Origin: Cyprinodon diabolis
Lineage: Eukaryota > Chordata > Actinopteri > Cyprinodontiformes > Cyprinodontidae
NCBI GenBank assembly: GCA_030533445.1
Contig: CM060072.1
Span: forward strand, 25,691,609-25,755,608
DNA length: 64,000 nucleotides
Direction: 5' to 3'
Positions 34,307 through 45,953 of this stretch are shown here, one piece after another. Below the pieces are notes generated by a model. The model was not told the DNA's origin and ran no database searches. It saw only the letters and a program-made list of their open reading frames with translations. The translations under genes and the position numbers were made by a program. Numbering within the stretch: the first letter of the stretch is position 1; every line of letters begins with the position of its first letter.

Positions 34307-34548
34307 GATTGGTTACGTGTCTCTACGCACAAGCAAATCATCCATTAAAAGTGAAGAGGGAAATAACTAACCAATCGCCTTTAAAATTTCCCCTACACGC
34401 ATGCCACGATTGGCTTAATGTCAGAACTGATAAGCCAATCGTCATTGACTTTCTCTTCACTGTGACCTATCAGAGTCAACATAATAACACTTCCGTTCCA
34501 TAGCAACCAATCGCAGTAAGGGGCGGGATCAATAGTAGGGTTTATATG
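34307..34548 (+). promoter_or_regulatory. h2ax: h2ax promoter: five CCAAT boxes, GC box, TATA-like box
   Basis: Five CCAAT motifs in alternating directions lie at 34307-34312 (reverse), 34371-34376, 34408-34413 (reverse), 34435-34440 and 34507-34512. A GC box (GGGGCGGGA) lies near 34520-34528 and a TATA-like TTTATATG at 34541-34548. Clustered CCAAT boxes bound by NF-Y upstream of a TATA box are typical of cell-cycle-driven histone genes. Transcription probably starts about 25-35 nt after the TATA-like box. Confidence 0.8.
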
Positions 34549-34630
34549 CTGGTCTTACCAGCTCGTTCGCTACCATTCGGAGCAGTTTTCGATTCTACTG
34601 AAAGAAAACTACAACAAGAAAGAAGTGACC

Positions 34631-35059
34631 ATGTCTGGAAGAGGCAAAACCGGAGCTAAGGCCCGCGCTAAGGCGAAGACACGCAGCTCTCGTGCCGGTC
34701 TGCAATTTCCTGTCGGCCGTGTTCATCGTCTGCTACGCAAGGGTAACTACGCCGAGAGAGTGGGTGCCGGAGCCCCGGTGTACCTTGCCGCCGTTCTCGA
34801 GTACCTCACCGCTGAGATCTTGGAGCTGGCTGGTAACGCTGCCAGAGACAACAAGAAGACCCGTATCATTCCCCGGCACCTTCAGCTGGCCGTTCGTAAC
34901 GACGAAGAACTGAACAAGCTGCTCGGCGGCGTGACCATCGCTCAGGGCGGCGTCCTGCCCAACATTCAGGCCGTGTTGCTGCCAAAGAAGACCGGCCAGT
35001 CCGCTCCGAGCACCGGCAAAGCGGGAAAGAAGGCCTCTTCTCAGTCTCAAGAGTACTAG
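34631..35059 (+). CDS. h2ax: Histone H2A.X
   Basis: A single-exon gene for a 142-residue histone H2A.X, the variant whose C-terminal serine is phosphorylated by ATM/ATR/DNA-PK at DNA breaks. The N-terminus begins [20 protein letters not shown], followed by the histone fold ([20 protein letters not shown]), the acidic-patch residues ([13 protein letters not shown]) and the H2A docking region. The protein ends in SQEY, the defining H2A.X motif; the serine is residue 139 counting Met. A second SQ pair comes just before it (SQSQEY). I chose the ATG at 34631 because the product then starts MSGRGK and the context ACCATGT is good; the codons just upstream belong to the leader. The gene is intronless, GC-richer than its surroundings, and flanked by its own CCAAT/TATA promoter and a histone 3' stem-loop. 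Confidence 0.97.
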   Translation: MSGRGKTGAKARAKAKTRSSRAGLQFPVGRVHRLLRKGNYAERVGAGAPVYLAAVLEYLTAEILELAGNAARDNKKTRIIPRHLQLAVRNDEELNKLLGGVTIAQGGVLPNIQAVLLPKKTGQSAPSTGKAGKKASSQSQEY

Positions 35060-35087
35060 CTAGCTGGCAAATGACTCCAAAACCAAA

Positions 35088-35108
35088 GGCCCTTTTAAGG
35101 GCCACCCA
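35088..35108 (+). terminator. h2ax: Histone mRNA 3' stem-loop
   Basis: GGCCCTTTTAAGGGCC at 35088-35103 is followed by ACCCA. This is the canonical 6-bp stem with a four-base loop that SLBP binds on replication-dependent histone mRNAs. It lies about 30 nt after the h2ax stop codon. A purine-rich stretch (CATAAGAGC) shortly downstream may be a weak U7 snRNA target. Confidence 0.95.
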
Positions 35109-35175
35109 CCTCCTCATAAGAGCAACTTTTCAGTTTACATTACTCTTTCCTTGCACTATTTTCTTTTGTCTGTTT

Positions 35176-35181
35176 AATAAA
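35176..35181 (+). terminator. h2ax: Polyadenylation signal downstream of the h2ax stem-loop
   Basis: An AATAAA about 70 nt beyond the histone stem-loop. Mammalian H2AX is known to make both a stem-loop-ended mRNA and a longer polyadenylated one; this layout would permit the same here. Confidence 0.7.
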
Positions 35182-36421
35182 GACTTTTTCCTAATCTAGT
35201 CTACGTAGTACTCGTATTGATGCTGCTTGCTAACCTAAAAGCATTACATTGCTAGGCTAGCACCACTAAAATAAATGGCAGAGATCTGTGAGATTTATTT
35301 TAGTCCTTAACTCACTGGGAATAAAATGGTAATGCTGGCGGTGCAGCCTTCGTGCTAGTAAGCAGTTTGAAATACCAGTATTTCACCTGTCCTGTCTAAC
35401 TGGACTTGTTAAAAAGCCAACTGTTATTAAGGTGATTTGTCTGATTTATACTTTTTTTTTTATATATATATACTTTTATTTTGGAGCCTATTTATACCTT
35501 CTATAAAGGATTTGGACAGGGTACCATTGCTAGTTTGAGATTATTAGTAAGGATATAGATTTATGTTTAGACCTGATTAAACTCATGAATGGAACTGTTC
35601 CCATAGTTCAATTGTTTTCTAATCAAGTATTTGTCTTCTAAAAACATGTATCTCTGATTTCTTCCAAATATACAAGAGAATGTGGCTGGATTAAATTAGG
35701 AGGAAATGGTCGACTCAATTGATTGGGTTGAATACAATAGAGAAGTAACAGAATGTGTCACTTGTGATCTTGTCTTTGTGTAACTGTGGTCACAGCTAGA
35801 AAAACATTTTTCAACGGTTTATTCTGCTTGCTGCTCCCAGGTGTTTCCTTCTTGCATTTGACAAAAACAAACATCTGCAGTCGGTTTACCCCCAGGAGCA
35901 TTGACATGGATTACATCTCGGCTGCATCTGTTTAGAGTGCTTATATTTAAAAAAAATATCTAAATTAAGTTTTATTATAAGGCATCAAGGTATTCCAAAG
36001 TTCTTAGTCTAATGCCATCCAATTATAACACATCTAAATAGATTGTGTGCAGCATGACGGACCATTAAGAGCAAACTTTTGACTCATATGCAACTAGAAA
36101 ATCTAGGATAATTAAAAAAATTCTTCAATTGTTAGGAGGGGGAAAGATATATAAGCACCCCATTGTGAGCGGTATAGCATAAACTGTATTTTGAGAGGAC
36201 CTCTAGTAATCTATGGAGGTAAATCAAATGTTGCAAGAGATGCATAGTACAATAACACCATGCAAATCTTTTAATGCCCTTTTGGCGTTAAAAGACTTAA
36301 AGGATCAAAATTTTCAAAATATAAAAGCTAATCAGGAGAGGAAAAAAAAAAAGTTAATCAATGCAGTCTGCTTTAACGAAAAAACAACATGATATATTTA
36401 GTAATATTTACATCCTTTATG

Positions 36422-37208
36422 CAGAGGTGTCAAAGTGATTCACCATCATTACTCAAGTAACAGTATAAAAAAAAAAAAACTTTTGAGGAAGCGGAAGCAT
36501 AGCTCCAGCCTTTAAAGTATAAAATTAGTAGTTACTATTTAAAGTATTAAAGTAAAAGTAATGCGAAGGGGGAAAAAATGCCATGAAGTACAAAGGCTTG
36601 TGTGTTATATAAAAATGTTAACGTTCAATAATTTGGAATACACTATTTCAGTTGGATATATGTACTATATGTCTATGTGAAATAATAAATTAAAGAACTA
36701 TATATGAAATATATAATTAAAGAACCCATATGTGGATTAGTGAGGAAAAATGTGTTTCATGATGACTAGGATATGATGACTTATAATATAATTGCCTACG
36801 CTGCTTGGCTGGGACATTCTGCTTGACTTGTTGAGGATCTTTTTCCTCTGCTACATCCATGCTGAAGTGGGGCATAAATGTGATCTGTCTAACGTTCTGG
36901 TCAGACGAAAAGCATATTAACCAATAGGGTGTCAGAATGGTAAAAGCTTACTCTTCTCATCATTTCATAATTTTTCATCTGGATAGTGCAGTTTGTATGT
37001 TTTGACAAATGACAAATAATAGCCTAATTAATGATTAATGAGGTTACTTTTTTAAAAAGTAAGGTGTAGATTACAGATAATTGCATGAAAATTTAAGGAG
37101 TAAAATTACAAAGTCGACTGAAAAATTACTCCAGTTAATTATGGATAGCCAACATTTCTACTTGAGTAAGGTAAACAAGTATTTGTATTTATTTACTTGA
37201 CACCTCTG
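36422..37208. mobile_element. hAT-like MITE (CAGAGGTGTCAA family)
   Basis: The tips CAGAGGTGTCAAAG and CTTGACACCTCTG are inverted repeats. The flanks CCTTTATG (36414-36421) and TCTTTATG (37209-37216) form an 8-bp target duplication with one change, as for hAT elements. The 787-bp interior has no coding capacity. Confidence 0.8.
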
Positions 37209-38349
37209 TCTTTATGTTGCAATACAAATCTTACTTTGTGAAATGAAATAAGACTCAAGCTCCTGGATAATTTCAAACAGATACATGTCAAAATAAGAAG
37301 AGGGTATTCAATCCATTTGTGGAGGCTCAGGTAGTGATTTCATGGCTTTTTGGGGAGACAGCAGTCTGCTCTTTTAAGTCACACTAGAAGTTAAAGTGCA
37401 GTTCCTGTGGTTTACCACTAGGGGCCGACTGTTTCACATGTTATCAGCAATTGAAGAAAGTCTGCTGTCCACCTTTCCCCAACAGACCTCTCAAACAGGC
37501 TTGATGAGAGAGAAAAAAAAAGTAAAATACCTTTAACCTTTAGTGGTTTAAATAATCATATACATCAAAGTTTCTAATTGAATCTGGAAGGTTTTTGCTG
37601 AGAAATCCTAAAAGATGAGGTAATGTAACAGAGTTCCCCAATGCAATCCGAAGGTGTGATGCTGTATTGCTCTTGCACCTGACAAAAACAAACATCTGCA
37701 ATCAGTTTACCCGCAGGAGCATTGACACAGATTACATGTTAGTGCAGGTATTTATATCGCTTCAATGTTGCAAACACACAAATCTAATCTAGGTTTATCA
37801 CAAAGCAAAATGATTTTAAAGCACCCCGTAATGAGCTATATGGCATAAACGATATTTTTAGAGGACATACAGTAATCTATTTTGGCAAATTAAAGGGAAT
37901 TTGCTCTTCTTAGTTACAACAGGTCACATTTCTCAAGGTAAGAAAGGTAATTAAGAGAAGAGAGAAAAAGTATTGGTGGGTTGTAGCAATTTTTCATTGA
38001 TTGATTCATATTAATGCACCCAGGCTTAAAAACCAACAACAAAAAATATTTAAATGCTCTGTATATATAAAATGAGAATCAAACTTTCTAAAATAAAATT
38101 TGAATTAACCTCCCAAATTATTTTAAAATTGATATTTGCCAAAATAAGAAGAGAAATTCTAAATCATTTGGGTAGGTTCAGATAATTATGACTCTCTTAA
38201 AGGAAAAGTCCAGCCAGCAAGGAATAATCAATGGATCATAATCTATACCTAAAACTAATACGTTCGCAGTGATTTAATAAATTTTAATCAGTAAAAAAAA
38301 CAAAAAATTAAATTTTGATTCCAGGAGTGGCGATTTTTGGCTAAATATA

Positions 38350-39035
38350 GTAACACCTCATTCCTGACATTTTCCAGTCAGCAGAAATGGTAGCAATTAT
38401 ACTAAGCTTACAATGTGTAGAGGAGGTTAGACCAGACAGGGTGGTGGTCTGTACAGATTCAAAAGAAGTTTCAGAAAGTATTAAGGGAGAAGGAAATGAT
38501 AGAAAAGATTTAGTATCAGAAGCCCAGCACAGTCTATTTAGATTATATAGGGTGGCATTGATATTTGGTTATGTTGGGTCCCAGCACATGAAGGTGTAAA
38601 AGGCAAGGAAAAAGCAGATATATTAGCAAAAATGGCTTTAGAGGGAATAATAACAATTACAATCCCTTTTGGGAAGGGAAGGAAAATCACTTATTAAGAA
38701 ATGGAAAAATGGAAAAAGAGGTGGAACGAAGATAAGAAAGGAAGAGGATTATATAAGGTACAAAAATCAGTATTAAACAGATTCATTAATGAGAGAAACA
38801 GAAGGGAAGAAGTAATAATGATCAGATTAAGAGTGGGTCATACCTATTTAGATGACAATTTATATTTAATAGGGAGGAAAAAGAATGATAAATATGAAGG
38901 ATATGGAGAAAAAGAAAATGTAAAACATGTACTGATGAACTGTATGAACATTAAAGTGAGAAAATGAGAAGGATGGTTGGAAGGACAGGCCAAGAATGGA
39001 GTCTTAAAGGAAATATAAAGGATATTCACAGATTA
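38350..39035 (+). pseudogene. Fragment of a non-LTR retrotransposon: RNase H and C-terminal domain (I/Nimb-like)
   Basis: The frame from 38387 has VVVCTDSKEVSESIKG, the RNase H Asp-Ser motif. After a frameshift comes a PAHEGVKGKEKADILAKMAL motif (near 38583-38640), the RNase H His/Asp end. Then follows a segment (38701-38967) with KGRGLYKVQ, REEVIMIRLRVGHTYLDDNL and KHVLMNC, typical of the region after RNase H in I-clade elements. The zinc-knuckle cysteines are partly lost. It has at least one frameshift and one stop and is clearly dead. Confidence 0.8.
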
Positions 39036-39427
39036 AGGAAAGCATTATTTATTTATTTACAGAATACAAAATAAAAAAATAGAATTTGATGTAAAGTAAT
39101 GTTGCTACACACTCATGTACAGTCGGTGGCGGTATGCACCTTAAAGTTGCGTACGATCCGTCATAATAGAAAAGAAAAAGTAGCAGAAGACAAATCTTCT
39201 GTAAGTGACATCATGGAGTGGTAAGCCTAGCGCCATTCTCCCCACTTTACAAGCAAAATCAATAAGAACTACAGGACACATCTGCAATCAACAATTGTTT
39301 AAGATTTCAAGAGGACTTCTCCATTGAAATTCAGAGAGTTATAGTTAAAGTGACAATGCCCACGTGCATGGCAGTTTGATGCTGTAATACATCTGGTAAA
39401 AGTGAAAGAATTTTTTTTTGGTATTTC

Positions 39428-40190
39428 ACCTTTTCAATTTTAATTCAATTCAGTTTATTTATATAGCGGCAATTCAAAACACATGTCATCTCAAGGCACT
39501 TTACAGTTCAACCAGGTCATACAGTCAAATTGATTCAGAGTTTTCTATCTAAGGAAAACCAGTTGATTGCATCGACTCATTGACTTGAAAGCAATCCTTC
39601 ACACTAAGCATGCTTGTAGCGACAGTGGAGAGGAAAAACTCAATTTTAAAAGGAAGAAACCTCCAGCAGAACCAGGCTCAGTGTGAGCGGCCATCTGCCG
39701 AGGCCGACTGGGGTTTAAGGAGACAGAAGCAGATATTACAAGAAGCAGCTGTAAAATGCGGCCCCTTTCAGGAAACACACAGCCAGGCAGACGAGCTCCG
39801 AGCCAGCTCCTGTGTCAGAGGATAAAGAGAACACATCCAGCCAGTCACGGTCAGAGAAACAGGACTACACTGGAAAACAGGCCGATCTCCAACATCTATA
39901 AACAAAGGATGGTGTCACAGTCAAACAGGAACAGATGAGGCAAAGCTACTATGAGAAAAAGCATAGAGAGCATAACGTTAGAGATTGAACTAGCAGATTC
40001 TGCAGAGTGGGAGAATAGAGATAGAATGAAGCAGAATGATGAAATAGGGGTCCCTATGTCCTCCAGAAGTCTAACCCTATAGCAGCATAACTATAGAGAT
40101 AGCTCAGAATAACCTGAGCCACTCTAACTATAAGCTTTATCAAAAAGGAAAGTTTTAAGCCTAGTCTTAAAAGTCATGATCCTCCACAGA
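39428..40190. mobile_element. Dispersed teleost repeat (TTTATTTATATAGCGGCAATTC family)
   Basis: It opens with CAGTTTATTTATATAGCGGC, continues through CATCTCAAGGCACTTTACAG, GGAAGAAACCTCCAGCAGAA and CGGCCATCTGCCGAGGCC, and closes near AAAGTTTTAAGCCTAGTCTT. These words recur across percomorph genomes. I do not know its class for certain. Weak open frames inside it are not genes. Confidence 0.7.
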
Positions 40191-40799
40191 CGGGTTAATT
40201 GTTTGATTGCCAACTTGAAGAGGGAGGATTTACTATTGAACTTCTGGCCAGAGAAAAAAACATGTGATATGTAGCCAATATTTCAAAGAAGAATGTTTTC
40301 AAGATGAGTTGGATAATAGCGCGTAGTGACAAACACCAGATACAGCACTGGGACTTGATCAACAGCCGACACTGCACCGTGACGTCACAAACCAGGTGGC
40401 AGTAGTGTTCTTTGACAAACATTCAAATGAAAATTACTCTTAATAAAAAAAAGTATTACGGTATTTATTGAACAGTATGCACCAATTTTATATTTAAAGT
40501 ACTTTCAGAAGATTGAATTCTGAATATGACCGGACTTTTCCTTTAAAGACACAGTCTAAGTAAAAGTTGCAGGTCACATGGTTTGCCACTAGGTGTTGAC
40601 TGTTTCACATTAAAGAGAACCTACTGTCTAAATTCTTGTAACATCTCAAATAACTTCAATGAGAAAACTAGTTCAGTGTTTTATACCATCATATGTGCCA
40701 AACCTTTTCATGAATCTGGATTTTTAGAGGCTGAGTTACAGAAGAAATAATTTAACAGATTTTTTTCCACTGCAACCCAGAGACTTGTAACTTTATTGT

Positions 40800-43320
40800 T
40801 TAGTCTGTTTTTCTTTTTTTATCAGTGGCAAAATAAGGCGCATGACGCAACAAGTCTGAACTCAACCCAGACAGGCTGAACCAATTACCCCCGAGCCTTG
40901 ACGACGTGTCCAACACCCACATCCAGGCTAAAAACTCCAGCCCTAAATTCACCAGTGAACCCAACCTCCAGTCACTGCGGTGACTCTCAAATTTACCCAT
41001 CCTGTGTTTTCTTCCCTGCAGTTTGTGGTGGGAGAAAATGTTGGTAATTTCATGGTATTTCTGTCACATTTAGGCACATATTTCACTTTTGGGGATAAAA
41101 AAAAAAACCAAAAAAGAAAAAAAAAAAACCCACATAAAATATAAGCAAATCTTTTTCTATGAATGTGTGATACTTTTTTTCAAAATCAGGATTGTTTAAC
41201 AATAGTTTTGGTCAGTTTAAGCTTTATTCTGTAAGAATAGTAGGAAAGTAAGTAGGACAAAAAACAATAAGTAGGAAGAGAAAGGATAGAAAGAGGGATG
41301 GCCCTGGCAGAAAGTTATGTGGAGGCGCACTAAAACATTCACTTTGAAAGAGTGTGAGCAGCAGCTAAGAGGGAACAGCATGTTTAATCCCTGAGACGAC
41401 TGGGGGACTTTTCACATGAAGTGTTTGGAATAACGCCATGATTCGTGTCTTTAAACTTTGGATCCAATCCTTCTTCAGGGAAGAAAACTTTATCAGCCAA
41501 ATAAATTAAAGGTAATTAAAGCTAAAAAAATATGGACTTTAATGCTGTAAATGTTAAAAATATTTACTGCCATGGTTATGTTTATCCTCACTGCTTTAAT
41601 GCATTTTAATGTAATGTGGAGTCATTCATCGTTGTCATTTCCAGATTCATTCATACTTTTTCTGTGATGTTTGGGGGGCAGGGGGGAGTCGTGTGGTTTT
41701 AGACAGATTAGGAGTCAAACCCAGCTGGCTTTCTGAATGGGGACTTTTATTTGTGTGAGAGATCTGGACGCCTTTGGGGTTTAGGAGTCTAGTAATGTGC
41801 TTTGATGGGATAGACGGGTGATGAAGAATTTCTGTGAAGGGAGCGCGAGGTGCACATGTGCCAGAGGCATTTATTGGAAACCCATTATTATGCTTAAATC
41901 TAAATAATGAAATCCCTGTTGTCCTGCTGGAAAACAAACCTTTCCAGCATTAGGTCTTCTGCCACCTTTAACAGGTTACCTTACAGGATCTTTTTTTTTA
42001 CTGAGCTCCATCTCATTAGACCTCTTGAACTCCTCACAGACATCTGCGATCCAGCTGTAAATCTGGTCTCTCATCTGGATGGGCTGTCTTGTCCTGAGTT
42101 CAACCTCCTATGCAGCATTCCACCAGTGACTGTGCAAAGCTTCAACTATTGGCATTTAGGTTCAGGTCAACAGTGGAGCAAAGGCCATGTTTGGATCTGT
42201 TATAGTTGATGTGAAGGAAAGGATTTGGATTAGTTAGGGAAGGAATTTTCTCAGTAGGACAAGGAAGTCCCTATTTTTATGAGGCAACAGATTATCTGGA
42301 ACCTTTCTTTTTATTTAAGTGTGAATCATTTCCTTTTTCCTCCAATTACTTCATTATTTTCACCTGGTCTTACATACGTCTTCTCTAACTGCGCCTTTTT
42401 AATGAAGCGTACATTTAAGGACATCCTCAAGGAAATATGTTATCAGAACCTATAGGAGGGGAGCTAACAGGTCTTTGAGTTGTCAGGTCCTTGAAATGAC
42501 AGCATTTTTTTTATTCTGTAAAAGCTTGACCAACTCAGCAGATACTGAGTATAACAAAGACAGTCTTGACTAAAAACACCTTTAGACTTTAGTTTGGGCC
42601 ATGGAAAGATTAACATATCAATTTTAAATCATCTATGTTTTACCATCATTGTCCTCCATAGCTGTCCAAGCCTGCCCAATCCAATTAGACCTGCACTGAA
42701 TCAAGGGAAATGGAGGCAAAGACGTAGCTTTGTTAAACTCAAATATCTGCTGGCAAGACTGAGACCTGTCTGAGACAGAAGAGCTGATAAGTCTATTCCT
42801 ACAACCTGAGAACTGATGCGTTTTTTCCCCTGACGATGTCCTAAAATGTACGATGGTCTGGAAATTCCCCATCTAATGTAACTACAGGTTAAACGAAATG
42901 ATAGATCCAACACATCTACCGACCAGTTGGTTTCAACGAAGTCCAGATCCAATTCAAAACTTTTTAAATGAGTTTGCAATTAAAGAAATGCAAGAAATTA
43001 GAAAATAATTTTTTACCTTGGATCTTCATCTTCCCTAAGTGAAGTTGACAAAAGCAACAACTGCAGACAGAAACAAGCTGTTTAGCTCTGAACAAAATGT
43101 ATGTAAACATTATAAAAAGTTAAGATCAATAGAACTCTAAAAGAAGATGTTTATTGATACCTGAATGTGATAAGAGAATTAATGTTGTTGAAAAAAAATG
43201 GTCCAACAAGGCCTGAGCTTTTACGGTTTTTTAGGCTTTGGTCTGGCAACATTTTCAAAATCATTCTTATTTTAGTTGTATTTTTAAAAGATACCAAAAC
43301 ATGATTGCCCAAGTTTGAAC
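40800..43320. other. Intergenic stretch
   Basis: No gene recognised. There is an A-rich run near 41098-41130. The open frames at 41647-41937, 41907-42209 and 42633-42979 overlap each other on both strands and show no family motifs. Confidence 0.5.
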
Positions 43321-43329
43321 TATTTTGAA

Positions 43330-43650
43330 TGACTTATTAGTTTTACTATTCCTGTTTTGTGGTTTTTCAGTTATTTCCAGTCCCCTATCTTCTAGCTTTC
43401 CCCTCGGTCATTCTTTATTTTTTTTAGTTGTGGTCTTATTTCCCTTTTGCTTCATTTAAGTTCTTTTCAGTTTTAGTTTATACTCCTTATTGTCCCTCTC
43501 TTTTCCCCTTTTAGCTGCTTCTGTCTACACATGCTCCCAGTTGGCTAATCACTCCATTCATAGTTTTCTCTCACTGCTGGATCCTCTTCAGGCCTCATGT
43601 ATGTTTCTGCCTGGCATTTCCTAGTTTTGGTTGATGTTTTTTTCCGTATG
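43330..43650. mobile_element. Possible degenerate LTR-like, T-rich piece
   Basis: A T-rich tract with CTGGATCCTCTTCAGGCCTC and CTGCCTGGC resembles the sense strand of the gypsy-like LTRs at 48575 and 49488, but no ends can be set. Confidence 0.3.
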
Positions 43651-43737
43651 AATTCACATAACTTCCGAGGTAAAGAAAAGATTAGTTAATCTGAGAAACA
43701 TTATGCTCTAAAACCACCTCTGCAGTTGTCCAGATCT

Positions 43738-44035
43738 GAGATTCCCAAACTTTTTCTGCTTTGGACCACAAAATTGTACTAGATCCAACTCATGACACAA
43801 CCCATTGGTTAACTATACAAACATTTTTACAAAGTCAATTAACCATAATAATCTTACAAACCACATCAACAACCAAAGTACTTGGCTTTTTCCATTTTTA
43901 AATATGATTTTAAATCTTTAAACACTTTAACTTGTATTGATTCTTTTCTTCAACTTCTGCTGTGGATCTCAAGACCCCATACTGGTTAATCAAGGACCCC
44001 AAATGGGGTCATGACCCCAACTGTAGGAATTATTG
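43738..44035. mobile_element. MITE-like repeat (TTCCCAAACTTTTT type)
   Basis: GATTCCCAAACTTTTTCTGC at one side and GACCCCAAATGGGGTCATGA towards the other, with ATCTCAAGACCCC between, match a common dispersed fish repeat. The ends are approximate. Confidence 0.4.
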
Positions 44036-45379
44036 GTCTAGATGATTTGCCTACAGTTTTTACTAGAGTTATAAATAAGCTGTGTAACACCCTCCTTTCA
44101 CAGCTCTGGGTTTTGCTTCCCTCAGAGCCAAAATTTGTGCTGCTTGCTGTACAAAGATACTGTTGTTGCAGGGGGATCAGAAGTCTTCCCCCAAAAATCC
44201 TGCAATGCTGGATCTTTGTGGACACTAAGGGAAATACTTTAAGCTTTTTAAATGGAAATGTTTAGTGGCTGTATGTTAAACTATTTAGACATTTTTATTT
44301 TGACAGAGACAGGAGATAGGAGACCATTTAAAGAACAACTTGAGTTAAAGATGGTGGGAAACTAAAAGCAGTGAGCAGCGCTAACTATGATTTACAGTAT
44401 ATACCAAAGCATAACAGTGTGATCCAGAAAGTTCTGGTCTAACATAACGTGGTTGTTATGATCACAGGAAACTGCCTGATGTCTCACATTATGTATGATC
44501 ATATACTTATTAACACATTTATATTTGGATTCTATTTCTGTTTTCACAGACAACTGGAATTGCCTCCCATTTTGTCATAAGAAGAGATCATACATAAAGA
44601 CATGTCAAGATTTATGGTCAACCAGTGTTTTGTCCACCATCTTTTGTCTTCCTGGACTCTCTGGAGTTTTTGATGGCCTTGCTTTTGTGCTTAAAATATT
44701 ACAGATGAATATTTTTGTGTTATTCCATTGGTTGTAACGATCAGAAGATAAGCAGAACTGAAATCAAGAGGCTCCAGGCTAGGAAGAAATCTGGCAAAGC
44801 TTTATTAATCTAAGGACCTAGTTTAAATGAATTAGATAACTTAGCTTTATTTCCATTTGCTGTTTCCAATATTCAAAAGAGAATCAAAAGGTTGACAAGT
44901 TTGTGTAGATTATGAATTTATGTCATCCAAAAACTTTGACATGTAAGTAATCATTAAAGTAGGTTTGATAGCTAAAAAAGCAGGGGTCTATAAAGGACTC
45001 ATTTAGATCTGCTGGAATACAGTTGTTTTCCCCTTACTTTCAATGGACAGATGTTAATATGTATATAGAAATGTATTAAATGTTTTCTCTCTTAATGAGA
45101 CCCTTTATCATCAAAACACTTTTTAAATTTTTTTTTAAACTTATTGTTTTGAACAAACTTTAAAGCTCCAATTTAGCTCCCTAATATATATGAAGGGAAG
45201 ATTAGAAAAAAAGAGATCTACTTAAAGATATAGAAAATTACTCAGAATTTCTGTCATGTAAACGTGTTTAAATAACCACATGAATTAGATTTCATATGTG
45301 TGCATAAGATCATTCTTAATAATATCTCTATTGGCAGACTATACTGTAGCTGTTAAACATACATATGTAAAAATACAGG
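44036..45379. other. Intergenic stretch
   Basis: AT-rich; no gene, no clear repeat ends. Confidence 0.5.
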
Positions 45380-45953
45380 CAGAGGGGGATAGTCCTTAGT
45401 TGCATTTACTTTTAAAAGTAGCTTTACTACTCGATTCCTTTTTCGAGACAGTCGTAATAAGTTGTGGATACTCTTACTTGAGTAAAATGTGTGGCTACTC
45501 TATCCATTGTGAGTAACTAAACTGAATAACAAACAGGTGTTTTTAAACAAAAGAAGCGCTTCAGACAAGATAAACAGCACAAAGTGACTTCACCATGACA
45601 TTCAGAGGTCAAGCTAATTTAAAGCAAGGAGTAAATATTGTCACTCGAGGAAGTTTTTTCCTAAGTTTTACGTAAAAAAAAAAGGTTTTGGAAAGTGTTC
45701 CTGTTGCCTGGAATTGTAATTTTTCGATTTAATTTTTTCTGATTATGTTATTGGAACCTTTACTATACTAGAATTTGAAAATGTAGCCTTACAGTACATT
45801 CTAGTCTGTGTTTATGTCATGTTTTTAAATATTATATGTTCTTACTTTGGTAACTCATTGGATGACTTTGTTTTACTTTTACTAGAGTTAAAATATGATG
45901 AAGTATTTTAACTCTCACTTGAGTACGTTGTTTGGGTTCTCTACCCACCCCTG
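45380..45953. mobile_element. hAT-like MITE (CAGAGGTGGGTAGAGTA type)
   Basis: The left tip CAGAGGGGGATAG and right tip CTACCCACCCCTG are inverted repeats. The interior has CTCTTACTTGAGTAAAATG and ACTCTCACTTGAGTACG. No clear target duplication is seen. Confidence 0.6.

Larger units (their letters stand above)
38201..40542. mobile_element. TTAA-flanked (piggyBac-like) composite non-autonomous element
   Basis: The tips AGGAAAAGTCCAGCC at 38201 and GACCGGACTTTTCCT ending at 40542 are inverted repeats (AGGAAAAGTCC is perfect). TTAA is present at both sides (38197-38200 and 40543-40546). Inside are a LINE fragment with RNase H motifs (38350-39035) and a dispersed fish repeat (39428-40190). No piggyBac transposase is seen. 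The related unoccupied site is visible near 37370-37395 in the neighbouring duplicate copy (CTCTTTTAAGTCACACTAG). Confidence 0.8.
35850..40790. repeat. Old diverged tandem duplication, each copy carrying a different insertion
   Basis: Copy A (about 35850-37655) and copy B (about 37670-40790) share a series of words in order. These are TGACAAAAACAAACATCTGC (near 35860 and 37680), GGAGCATTGACA, AGCACCCC followed by the GCATAAAC region, TGCCAAAATAAGAAGAG-like sequence (near 37290 and 38140), and CACTAGG...GACTGTTTCACAT (near 37420 and 40585). Copy A holds the MITE 36422-37208 and copy B the element 38201-40542. Without the insertions each unit is roughly 1 kb. Confidence 0.7.

Noticed and set aside
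38387..38967. Possible host RNase H gene
   Set aside because: The CTDS and GxKGKEKAD motifs followed by a LINE-type C-terminal region, plus a frameshift and stop, mark a dead retrotransposon piece.
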